The position numbers were made by a program, and so were the translations under genes. Positions 41,706 through 48,784 of a stretch of 48,784 nucleotides of DNA are shown here, in pieces (positions within the stretch are counted from its first letter, which is position 1; each line of letters starts with the position of its first letter). This DNA comes from Gemmatimonadota bacterium (GTDB taxonomy: Bacteria > Gemmatimonadota > Gemmatimonadetes > Longimicrobiales > Gaopeijiaceae): contig SLCK01000045.1 of assembly GCA_007125845.1 (NCBI GenBank), forward strand, positions 1 to 48,784, read 5' to 3'. Below the pieces are notes generated by a model, which made no database searches, was not told where the DNA came from, and worked only from the letters and a program-made list of their open reading frames with translations.

Positions 41706-43526
41706 GTGGCGATGAAGGCTCCGGCGGGACCGATTCAGGAGGAGGAGGCGCTCGGCAAGGCCTACGACGGCCGTCTGATGCGTCGCCTCCTCCGGTACAT
41801 GAAGCCCTACCGGTGGAGAGTCGTGGCGGCGGTGGCTCTCCTCGTGTCCGCTGCCGGACTCCAGATCGTGGGCCCCTGGCTCGTTCAGATGGCGCTCGAC
41901 GACGCGGTACCCGAAGGCGACGCCCGACTGCTGGGGATTCTCGCCACGGCCTACCTCGTCGCGGCGATCCTGACCTTCGCCCTCCAGTACGCCCAGGCGC
42001 TGCTCACCACCTGGCTCGGTCAGAAGGTCATGTACGATCTCCGCACCGAGATCTTCGAGAAGTTGCAGGATCTCGATCTCCGCTTTTACGATCGCAATCC
42101 GGTCGGAAGGCTGATGACGCGCATCACCTCTGACGTCGAGACGCTGAACAACCTGTTCAGCTCCGGCGTGGTGGCGATCTTCGGCGACTTGTTCACCCTC
42201 ATCTTCATCATCTCCGCGATGCTGCTGATGGACTGGCAGCTCGCGCTCGTGACGTTCTCGGTCCTTCCGCTCGTGGCATGGGCCGCATTCCTCTTCCGAT
42301 CCCGGATCCGACACGCGTATCGGGACATCCGGGTACGGTTGGCGAGGATCAACGCCTTCTTCCATGAGCGCATCACCGGCATTCGGGTCGTGCAGCTCTT
42401 CAACCGGGAGGAAGCCGACGCCCGGAATCTGGACGATGTGAACCGCGACTACCTGGAGGCGCACCTCCGCTCCATCACCTACTATGCGCTCTTCTTCCCG
42501 GTCATCGAGGTGTTCACCGCCATCGCTCTCGCCCTCATCATCTGGTACGGCGGTTTCTCGATCCTCGCGGGGACCACCACAGTCGGGATCGTCACGGCCT
42601 TCCTCCTGTACGCCCGGCGATTCTTTCGTCCGATCCAAGATCTCTCCGAGAAGTACAACGTTCTCCAGGCGGCGATGGCCTCCTCGGAGCGAATCTTTCG
42701 CCTGCTGGACCGGGAGCCGGAGGTTCGCGATCCAGGCGTGACCAGGAGCTGGACCGAGGGAATGCGTGGGGAGCTCGAGTTCCGGGACGTCTGGTTTGCC
42801 TACCAGGAAGGAGAGGACGGGGAGCCGGACTGGGTGCTCAAGGGAGTCTCCTTTCGGGTAGCGCCCGGGGAAAAGGTGGCGATCGTGGGCCACACCGGCG
42901 CGGGCAAGACGACGATCATCAATCTGCTGATGCGCTTCTACGACCCGCAGAGGGGCGAGATCCTAATCGACGGCATCTCGGTGGCCGATGTGCCCCAGAG
43001 GGAGTTGCGGCGTTGGGTGGGGCTCGTGCTTCAGGACATCTTCCTCTTCTCTGACGACGTCCGTTACAACATCCGCCTGGGCAACCGTGGGATCTCGGAG
43101 GACCGCGTGCGGGCGGCAGTGCGGGAGGTGGGTGCGGCGCCTCTCGTCGAACGGTTACCGCGCGGCTTCGACCAACCGCTCGGTGAGCGCGGAATGTCGC
43201 TCTCCGTTGGCGAGAGGCAGCTCGTGTCCTTCGCCCGGGCGCTCGCATTCGATCCCGCAGTGCTCATCCTCGACGAGGCCACGAGCTCGGTGGACTCGGA
43301 GATCGAAGCCCGTATCGACCAGGCGACCGAGCGGCTCATGGAGGGGAGGACGTCGATCGTGATCGCGCACCGACTCTCGACGGTGCAGAACGCCGACCGG
43401 ATCCTCGTCCTGCACCACGGCGAGCTGCGGGAGCAGGGGCCGCACGAGGCGCTACTCGCCGAAGGCGGGCTCTATGCCCGGCTGCACGAGCTGCAGTTCG
43501 CCGCATCGGTGCATTCGGCTCAATAA
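41706..43526 (+). CDS. ABC exporter half-transporter (MsbA/MdlB-like)
   Basis: A 606-residue protein with a six-helix type-I exporter membrane domain (residues of about 35-330) fused to an ATPase domain. Walker A is GHTGAGKTT, the signature is LSVGERQLVSFARAL, Walker B is AVLILDEATSSVDS and the H-loop is VIAHRLSTV. It should act as a homo- or heterodimer exporting a lipid or hydrophobic compound. Only one base separates it from the hisF stop, so it may be read with the his operon. I chose GTG 41706, with AGGAG nine bases before it; ATG 41712 is the alternative. Nearby waaA makes a lipid A flippase role possible, but unproven. Confidence 0.93.
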   Translation: MAMKAPAGPIQEEEALGKAYDGRLMRRLLRYMKPYRWRVVAAVALLVSAAGLQIVGPWLVQMALDDAVPEGDARLLGILATAYLVAAILTFALQYAQALLTTWLGQKVMYDLRTEIFEKLQDLDLRFYDRNPVGRLMTRITSDVETLNNLFSSGVVAIFGDLFTLIFIISAMLLMDWQLALVTFSVLPLVAWAAFLFRSRIRHAYRDIRVRLARINAFFHERITGIRVVQLFNREEADARNLDDVNRDYLEAHLRSITYYALFFPVIEVFTAIALALIIWYGGFSILAGTTTVGIVTAFLLYARRFFRPIQDLSEKYNVLQAAMASSERIFRLLDREPEVRDPGVTRSWTEGMRGELEFRDVWFAYQEGEDGEPDWVLKGVSFRVAPGEKVAIVGHTGAGKTTIINLLMRFYDPQRGEILIDGISVADVPQRELRRWVGLVLQDIFLFSDDVRYNIRLGNRGISEDRVRAAVREVGAAPLVERLPRGFDQPLGERGMSLSVGERQLVSFARALAFDPAVLILDEATSSVDSEIEARIDQATERLMEGRTSIVIAHRLSTVQNADRILVLHHGELREQGPHEALLAEGGLYARLHELQFAASVHSAQ

Positions 43527-43879
43527 GCCTGGAGCGAGGGATCGATCTCCTTCCTCCAGGCCAGGATTCCGCCTTTGAGGTTCCAGGCCTGCCGGTGGCC
43601 CAGCTCGAGGAGCTTCCGGGTTGCCCACTCGCTCCGCGAACCCGACCGGCAATAGAGGACGACCGGGGCAGATGGATCGAGGGTCTCGGCCTGTTCCAGA
43701 AAGTCGGCCACCGGGATCCGCCTCTGCCCGTAATCCGGGAGGTCCGCGATCTCCTTCTCGTGGAGCTCACGCACGTCGACGAGCGTGAGCGGGTGGCCCA
43801 GCTCCATTCGACGGGCCAACTCCTTCACGGTCATCTCGGGGACGTCTTCCCTCGCTCGGTTCGGTTGCGTCAACGCCAT
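43520..43879 (-). CDS. Rhodanese-domain protein
   Basis: A 119-residue single rhodanese domain. VVLYCRSGSRSEWATRKLLELG carries the active Cys in a six-residue loop, and NLKGGILAWRKEID is the family's C-terminal motif. It may carry persulfide sulfur, but the acceptor is unknown. GGAGG sits directly against ATG 43879 and six bases before an in-frame TTG at codon 3, which may be the actual start. It follows waaA by 25 bases and overlaps the 3' end of the ABC gene on the other strand by 7 bases. Confidence 0.9.
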   Translation of the reverse strand: MALTQPNRAREDVPEMTVKELARRMELGHPLTLVDVRELHEKEIADLPDYGQRRIPVADFLEQAETLDPSAPVVLYCRSGSRSEWATRKLLELGHRQAWNLKGGILAWRKEIDPSLQAY

Positions 43880-43904
43880 CCTCCGCCGGAGGGGGTTGGA
43901 GTGA

Positions 43905-45239
43905 TCAGGCCGTCTCCGGCCCGTCGGTCGAGAGCTGACTCGAGTCGGGGAGGTATGGGGCGAGCGCGAGTGCGGTCCGCGACGACGCCCCTCGGTGTGC
44001 CTCAATATACTCGAACGCCCGGTTGCCGGTTTCCTCCATGAGCTCAGGAGCCTCCAGCCAGGACCGGAGGACTTCGACGAGCTCCCCGCTCGAACGCACT
44101 ACCCGCGCTCCGTGGAATCTCGCGAGCTCCCCTGCCGCAGCGGAGTTCGCGTGCTGCGGTCCGAAGAGGACGGGCACGCCGGCGGCGGCAGGCTCGAGCA
44201 CCGAATGCAGGCCGGACCGGTGGAATCCCCCGCCGACGTACGCCGCTGAGCCGATCGTGTACAGGTGGGCAAGGATGCCCACCCGATCGACGAGGATTGC
44301 TTCGGCCGGCCCGATCTTCCCCTCCTCTTCTACCTCGGAAAGACGGACGGTACGGACACCGAGCTCGCTACACATCGCTTCAAGGCGGCCGAGGTGCTCC
44401 GAAGTGGGCTCATGGGGGGCGATCACGGCCCGGAGGGTCGAATGCCGCTCCCGAAGGCGGGCGAAGGCCGGAAGGATCTGTCCTTCGTCCGGGCGCCACG
44501 TCGATCCCGCCACCAGAGTGGGTGCCGGATCGGAACGGAAAGGTGCCAGATACGGAGCCTCGGCGGGCGCCTCCCGAACCCGCTGCCAGGCCGAGTCGAT
44601 CCCGGGGTCTCCGGTCACCTGGATGCGCTCTTTCGCTACGCCGAGCTCGAGGAAGCGTTCGGCATCCTCGTCGGCTACCGCCGTCACGAGTGAGAGCGAT
44701 GCGAACGTGCGCCGCAGAAGGATCCTGGCCGGCAACCGGAGGCGTCCGGCCGAGGCGGGAAGGGTGGCGGCCGTCAGGACGACCGGCGTGCCCCGGTTGG
44801 CCGCCGCCTCGGTGACGCCAGGCCAGACCTCGGTCTTGGTGAAGGCGAGGAAGTCGGGGGTGAGGGCCGAGAGCAGGGCTTCCATCTCCCCGGCCACGTC
44901 CCATGGGAAGTACTCCGCGGTGTCCGCAGGCATCCGGCGAGCGAGGCCCACCGCGGAAGGCGAGAAGAAGGTGTAAACGGACTGCAGCGTGGGCCGGACT
45001 GCCTGGAGCCGTTCGAGCACCGCCCGAGCTTGAAGACCCTCGCCCACCGATGGGGCGTGGAACCATGCGAGCGGACGGTCGGGGCTCCGGTGGGTCCGCC
45101 CCCAGTCCCTCAGAGCGTCGTGCGCTCCCCTGCGCCCCCGGATTCCCTCTGCGACCTTGGAGGATCCCCGGCTGAGCGCCGGAGAGAGGAGGCGGAGGAG
45201 TCGGACGCCTGCATCGTAACCTCCGGCAATCATGGACAT
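43905..45239 (-). CDS. waaA: Kdo (3-deoxy-D-manno-octulosonic acid) transferase
   Basis: A 444-residue GT30 glycosyltransferase that adds Kdo to lipid A precursor, showing that the cell makes LPS. WFHAPSVGEGLQARAV contains the catalytic Glu. TKTEVWPG is conserved, and GGGFHRSGLHSVLEPAAAGVPVLFG is the C-terminal CMP-Kdo-binding region (here quoted in part). The N-terminus (IAGGYDAGVRLLRLLSPAL) is a membrane-association helix. Two Met codons stand two residues apart at the start. The gene is divergent from the small protein gene at 45403 and is followed by the rhodanese gene. Confidence 0.95.
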   Translation of the reverse strand: MSMIAGGYDAGVRLLRLLSPALSRGSSKVAEGIRGRRGAHDALRDWGRTHRSPDRPLAWFHAPSVGEGLQARAVLERLQAVRPTLQSVYTFFSPSAVGLARRMPADTAEYFPWDVAGEMEALLSALTPDFLAFTKTEVWPGVTEAAANRGTPVVLTAATLPASAGRLRLPARILLRRTFASLSLVTAVADEDAERFLELGVAKERIQVTGDPGIDSAWQRVREAPAEAPYLAPFRSDPAPTLVAGSTWRPDEGQILPAFARLRERHSTLRAVIAPHEPTSEHLGRLEAMCSELGVRTVRLSEVEEEGKIGPAEAILVDRVGILAHLYTIGSAAYVGGGFHRSGLHSVLEPAAAGVPVLFGPQHANSAAAGELARFHGARVVRSSGELVEVLRSWLEAPELMEETGNRAFEYIEAHRGASSRTALALAPYLPDSSQLSTDGPETA

Positions 45240-45285
45240 GGGGGAATAGAACCCCGGTCGAGAGGGGCTTCAAGGACGAACCCAG

Positions 45286-45308
45286 TCCTACTTCAACGGT
45301 CTTCTGGA
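45286..45308. repeat. Diverged relative of the 18-base intergenic repeat
   Basis: CCTACTTCAACGGTCTTCT (45287-45305) keeps the CTTCAAC core and flanking CTTCT of the repeats at 578 and 4099, matching copy 1 at 13 of the 18 aligned positions. It lies 47 bases before waaA (minus) and about 95 before the next plus-strand gene. Confidence 0.4.
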
Positions 45309-45402
45309 ACCGCGCCCGGACTTTCGGGTCCATCCCTCCACGGAGCTCCCCTCGGTCCGCCGTGGGCAATCTGGAGTACGACACCCGAAGGAGGGGTCGG
45401 AG

Positions 45403-45603
45403 TTGGTGGAATACCAGGTGACCGTTCGCTTTGGCGAGGGACGCCAGAGGTACCACATCTTCACCGTCGAGGCGGAGGGGATGGTCGAAGCCCTTCGGGC
45501 AGCAGCCAAAGAGCTGCCCGAAGAGGTCGCCGGGAGCGGCGACCTGGTGGAGATCCGTCCCGCAATCGAACCGGAAGGTCGGAGCTACCTCGGAGAGGAG
45601 TAG
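45403..45603 (+). CDS. Small protein of unknown function
   Basis: A 66-residue acidic protein. AAGGAGG (45388-45394) lies eight bases before TTG 45403; GTG at 45406 is the alternative start. The sequence alternates strand-like and helical stretches (YQVTVRFGEGRQRYHIFTVE, then MVEALRAAAKELPEEV), suggesting a small alpha/beta fold. I recognise no family. The strong ribosome site argues that it is real. It may be the first gene of a unit with the next two. Confidence 0.7.
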   Translation: MVEYQVTVRFGEGRQRYHIFTVEAEGMVEALRAAAKELPEEVAGSGDLVEIRPAIEPEGRSYLGEE

Positions 45604-45650
45604 GCAACGAATCAACAGTCGAGCACCAGAGAGAAGCGAGGTCCGGTTTC

Positions 45651-45956
45651 ATGGAGGATCCCTGGATCATCTTTCTCGATGAGCTCCGCGAGCGAGCGGA
45701 GGACATTCCTTATCAGGAGTTCAGTCGAGAGGAGGAAATGGTTGAGGCTGCGCACGATGCGCACGAGGCGACCACGGAGGTGTTGCAGGTTCAGATGGGC
45801 TGGAGAGAGGACGACGCCGTCGGGCTCTCCACTGGCTTCGGGAAGGTCGTGAATGACTGGATCGAAGAGGGCGAACTCGTCTGGGAGGAGCTCGAGGAGC
45901 GCCTCGAGAGATTCCAGGGCGAGTGGGACCGCGAGGTCGGCTCCTCGCTGGCCTGA
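45651..45956 (+). CDS. Small acidic helical protein of unknown function
   Basis: A 101-residue protein, strongly acidic, with predicted helices throughout (WIIFLDELRERAEDI, MVEAAHDAHEATTEVL, LVWEELEERLERFQ). There is no signal peptide or membrane segment. GCGAGG stands upstream of the ATG. It lies 47 bases after the previous small gene and 34 before the lipoprotein peptidase. I recognise no domain. Confidence 0.7.
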   Translation: MEDPWIIFLDELRERAEDIPYQEFSREEEMVEAAHDAHEATTEVLQVQMGWREDDAVGLSTGFGKVVNDWIEEGELVWEELEERLERFQGEWDREVGSSLA

Positions 45957-45990
45957 CGTCGCCTGGGAGCCGAGCCTGCGCAGGGCGCAC

Positions 45991-47049
45991 GTGTCCGGGG
46001 TAGCGGGCGGCCGCCTGGGATGGGTGCTCCTCGTCGCTCTGGCGATCGCTGGTTGCAACCCGGTGTACGTGGGCCGCGCCGGCTGGGCTCAGGCGCAGAT
46101 CCTCACCTCGCGCGTGCCCCTTACTCAGGTGATGGTCGACGAGGAAGTCGATCCCGAGACCCGGGCGAAGCTCAGGCTCGTTCGGGACGCCCGTGCCTTC
46201 GCGGTGGCTGAGCTGGGATTCCGGAACGCGGGGGATTCCTACACCACCCTGGCCCCCCTGCAGTCCGACACTCTCGCGCTCGTCCTCTCTGCGGCGTATC
46301 AGGACCGGCTGGCGTTTCGGACCTGGTGGTTTCCCGTGGCCGGACGCGTGCCCTACCGCGCCTACTTCTCTCGCGGAGCGGCCGAGCGCGCTCGCGATGC
46401 TCTGGAAGAGGAGGGGTACGACACCTACCTGCGCCCGACCGCCGCGTTTTCCACCCTTGGATGGTTTGCCGATCCCCTCTATTCGACCCTCCTCCGTCTC
46501 GACGAAGTCGCGCTGGTCGAGACCGTGCTCCACGAGTTGGCCCACAACCATCTCTATCTTCCGGGTCACGGGCGTTTCAACGAGTCCTACGCCACCTTCA
46601 TTGGACACGTCGCGTCCGTGGAGTTCTTCTGCGGCCGGCCCGGGGGAGGAGATGACACCGTGAAATGCACCAGGGCGAGGGAGCGCTGGGCGGACGCACG
46701 CAGAGTGTCCCGGTACGTAGGAGAGTTGGAGGCCCGGCTGAGAGAGCTCTACGCGCAAGAGGCCCTGGAGTTGGAGGAGCTCCTGTCGCGGAGGGAAAGG
46801 ATCTATGCCGAGGCGAGGACCGAGTTCGTCACGGACATTCAGCCCGTGCTCAGGGCGAGCAGCTACGCCTACTTCGCCGCCGAGCCACTGAACAACGCAA
46901 CCTTCCTCGCCCGCGTCTTGTACTTCGACCGACTGGACGAATTCGATCGACTGAGGCGGGAGTGGGAGGGGGACTTCGCGTCCTTCATGGACTGGACCCG
47001 GGAGGAGGCCCCTCGGCGCAACGATCCCTTCGACATCCTGGGGGACTGA
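45991..47049 (+). CDS. Lipoprotein zinc aminopeptidase (COG4324-like)
   Basis: A 352-residue protein with a lipoprotein signal (GRLGWVLLVALAIAGC, Cys near residue 22). It matches the predicted aminopeptidase family PF10023: ILTSRVPLTQVM near the start, YSTLLRLDEVALVETVLHEL in the middle, and the zinc motif HELAHN followed by NESYATFIG, which supplies a third ligand. It should be anchored in the envelope. GTG 45991 was chosen because the signal peptide starts there; its ribosome site is poor. It converges on the GGT gene, 21 bases away. Confidence 0.87.
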   Translation: MSGVAGGRLGWVLLVALAIAGCNPVYVGRAGWAQAQILTSRVPLTQVMVDEEVDPETRAKLRLVRDARAFAVAELGFRNAGDSYTTLAPLQSDTLALVLSAAYQDRLAFRTWWFPVAGRVPYRAYFSRGAAERARDALEEEGYDTYLRPTAAFSTLGWFADPLYSTLLRLDEVALVETVLHELAHNHLYLPGHGRFNESYATFIGHVASVEFFCGRPGGGDDTVKCTRARERWADARRVSRYVGELEARLRELYAQEALELEELLSRRERIYAEARTEFVTDIQPVLRASSYAYFAAEPLNNATFLARVLYFDRLDEFDRLRREWEGDFASFMDWTREEAPRRNDPFDILGD

Positions 47050-47070
47050 AGGCGCCCCGTTCTCCGGGAG

Positions 47071-48693
47071 CTACTCCCGGCTCCCCCCCACCGCCACTCC
47101 CCCCTCTCGCCGCGGATCGGCGGCGGGGGAGAGGCCTTTGTCGGGATCATGGAGGGCAGCTCCCACCCCGCCGAAGTACATGTCCAGCTCCTCGAACGCC
47201 CGCCGGGGGACCGAGTCCACGAGTTCGATGGGATGACCCGGCTCATGGGCCACGCGGAAGCCGTTGCCTGCGCGTTCGAGATGCAGTCGCGGGTACGCGA
47301 TCGCCTCGCCCAGCTCCATGCCCCCGTTGACGAAGTTGAGCAGCACCTGCAGGATGGCGCTCGTGATCCGGTCCGCCCCCGGGCTACCAATCGCAAGTGT
47401 GCTGCCCCCAGGACCCGTCGCAACCGTGGGAGCCATGTTCGAGGAGAGCCGGGTGCCCGGGGAGTCGACATGGAACCCCTTTCGGTTCAGCTCACGTTCG
47501 CCCAGGCAGTTGTTCAGCCAGATGCCCGTCCCTATTGGCATCACTCCCGATCCGTACCCCGAGGAGATGGTCACCCCGCAGGCGAGTCCATCCTCATCCA
47601 CTGCCGAGGTATGCGCGGTGGAGGGCGGACCCGAGCGGCGCCGGAGATGGGCGAGCCCTTCAGGCCCAAGGAGGTGGGTAATCGCCCTCCAGGGATCTTC
47701 CGCCCGGTCGAGGTGCTCGGCCCGATAATCGAACACTGCCTCCTGCACCCGGGCGAGGTGCTCCGCTTCCTCCCGATTCCACTCGGCCCGGGGACGGGAT
47801 CCCATCAGGATCAGCATGGCGGCGAGGGTGGCTCCCCCGATTGCCGGGGGCGGGTTCGTGGCGATCTCCCACCCTCCGAACGGCAGGCGGAGGGGTTCGC
47901 GCTCGATCGCCCGGTACTCCTTGAGATCCTCCAGGGTGAGAATTCCGTCATTCGCTCCGATCTCGTCGCAGATGAGCTCGGCCGTCCTTCCCTCGTAGAA
48001 CTCCGCCGCCCCGTGCTCCGCGATGCGGTCGAGGGTGTCGGCGAGTCCCGGGGTCCGCACGACTTCTCCCTGGTCCAGGAGCGTGCCGTCCGGATGATAG
48101 AGGGCCTTGCGACCTTCAGGATGCCAGCCGAAGATCGAGTCGCCCGAGAACCCCAGGTAGAACCTGGCCGTCTTAGAGAGAGGAAAGCCTTCCCGCGCCC
48201 AATCACGTGCGGGTGCGACGAGGCCCGCCCAGGCCAACCGGCCGTGGAGCTCCCATGCCCGGCCGAGGGCGGCCAGCGCGCCGGGAGTCGCGATAGTGCC
48301 GTATCCCACGGTCGTCTCGACGCCGCCCCCATACCCGAGGGATACCTCCCGCCTCCCCCGCCCGAACCGATCGGACGGCAGCTCGCGTCCCGGCATCTCG
48401 ACATATCCGTCGACCGTGAGGGCCTTCCCGTCGGGTGAGCGGATCGTGACGAACGCCCCGCCTCCCAGCGAGCAGATTCCCGGTTCGACCACGGTGGAGG
48501 TGAGAACCGCTCCCACTGCCGCGTCCACGGCGTTTCCCCCCTCGTCTGCGATGCGGGCGCCGGCGTCGGCGGCGATCTGGGACGACGAGGAGACGGCGAC
48601 GCGGGGCATGGGGAGATTCCGGGTTGGGGTGGCGAAGGGAGGGGCCGGGGCCGGCGGCCGGGAAGAGCCGCCGGTATCATGTCGGGCCATCAT
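47071..48693 (-). CDS. ggt: Gamma-glutamyltransferase family protein
   Basis: A 540-residue Ntn-hydrolase that splits itself into two subunits and transfers or hydrolyses gamma-glutamyl groups such as that of glutathione. The nucleophile is Thr359 in PPSTAHTSAVDEDG. GGNAVDAAVGAVLTSTVVEP at the N-terminus is the large-subunit signature, and SNMAPTVATGPGG and GSPGADRI belong to the small subunit. There is no obvious signal peptide; the N-terminal 28 residues are Pro-rich, and Met29 (MPRVAVSSSS) is a plausible true start. Substrate preference (GGT, or an acylase-like relative) cannot be fixed from sequence. Confidence 0.92.
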   Translation of the reverse strand: MMARHDTGGSSRPPAPAPPFATPTRNLPMPRVAVSSSSQIAADAGARIADEGGNAVDAAVGAVLTSTVVEPGICSLGGGAFVTIRSPDGKALTVDGYVEMPGRELPSDRFGRGRREVSLGYGGGVETTVGYGTIATPGALAALGRAWELHGRLAWAGLVAPARDWAREGFPLSKTARFYLGFSGDSIFGWHPEGRKALYHPDGTLLDQGEVVRTPGLADTLDRIAEHGAAEFYEGRTAELICDEIGANDGILTLEDLKEYRAIEREPLRLPFGGWEIATNPPPAIGGATLAAMLILMGSRPRAEWNREEAEHLARVQEAVFDYRAEHLDRAEDPWRAITHLLGPEGLAHLRRRSGPPSTAHTSAVDEDGLACGVTISSGYGSGVMPIGTGIWLNNCLGERELNRKGFHVDSPGTRLSSNMAPTVATGPGGSTLAIGSPGADRITSAILQVLLNFVNGGMELGEAIAYPRLHLERAGNGFRVAHEPGHPIELVDSVPRRAFEELDMYFGGVGAALHDPDKGLSPAADPRREGGVAVGGSRE

Positions 48694-48768
48694 GAGGGCG
48701 AAGAGTCGTCGGCGCCACCCTCCCGGCGGGGTGGCGGAGTCGCGGCCTTGGTCCCGGCCGGACCGGAG

Positions 48769-48774
48769 ATTATC
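48769..48774 (-). promoter_or_regulatory. Candidate -10 box of the GGT gene
   Basis: GATAAT on the minus strand, within AATGATAATC, matches the -10 consensus at five of six positions. It would start transcription about 70 bases before the GGT gene. The -35 region is beyond the window, so it cannot be checked. Confidence 0.3.
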
Positions 48775-48784
48775 ATTTTTCTTC

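Noticed and set aside
47064-47080. Hairpin CCGGGAG-CTA-CTCCCGG over the GGT stop codon
   Set aside because: The 7-bp stem has only a 3-base loop and no T-tract on either strand, so it is not supported as a terminator.
48765-48780. Possible Fur box (AATGATAATC) upstream of the GGT gene
   Set aside because: Only the central ten bases fit, there is no second half-site before the window ends, and the same bases are better read as a -10 box.

Overview
The window is GC-rich bacterial chromosome, densely packed with genes, and shows no sign of prophage, insertion sequences, CRISPR arrays, tRNA or rRNA genes. A Gram-negative cell envelope is implied by waaA (Kdo transferase), several lipoproteins and secreted peptidases, and an MsbA-like exporter. 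RicT beside MetG, a GlnRS with a YqeY tail, a HisF-HisIE fusion and the many peptidases fit a Gemmatimonadota-like lineage. That placement is inference from gene content and was not tested by any search.

Layout. 1-5716: the start of a secreted M14 carboxypeptidase (minus strand), then an MFS transporter, accA, ricT and metG (plus). 5717-9480: two secreted M16-fold proteins that have lost the zinc motif, and a coiled-coil lipoprotein closed by a strong terminator. 9557-12356: a FadJ-type beta-oxidation protein and a DUF402 protein. 12346-18521: a tight minus-strand operon, gyrA > ilvA-like dehydratase > P1/DmpA-type peptidase > HAD phosphatase > DsbA-like thioredoxin > small protein, mostly joined by 4-base start/stop overlaps. 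18522-18913: a spacer holding a very long perfect hairpin and a LysR promoter. 18914-26148: a LysR regulator followed by gltB and gltD (glutamate synthase), with tandem operator-like repeats before gltB. 26145-34819: uvrA, rlpA, a secreted M28 peptidase, glnS with a YqeY tail, and an NAD(P)-binding SDR-like protein. 34834-41704: a his operon, hisG-D-C-H-A-B-F/IE. 41706-48693: an ABC exporter, rhodanese, waaA, two small acidic proteins, a lipoprotein metallopeptidase and gamma-glutamyltransferase.

The most notable find is a complete transcription attenuator in front of hisG. A 28-residue leader peptide with five His codons is followed by a 13-bp terminator hairpin and an 8-U tract. A 9-base segment just after the His codons is identical to part of the terminator's 3' arm, so it can pair with the 5' arm as an antiterminator. 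The leader peptide has no Shine-Dalgarno sequence, and its ATG lies exactly seven bases after a TACCTT -10 box. The LysR gene shows the same spacing, so both transcripts may be leaderless. Four candidate promoters share a TANCTT -10 box.

Functionally, the window combines nitrogen and amino-acid metabolism (GltBD and its likely LysR regulator, His synthesis, IlvA-like dehydratase), fatty-acid turnover (AccA, FadJ), information processing (GyrA, UvrA, MetG, GlnS, RicT) and envelope or secreted hydrolase functions.
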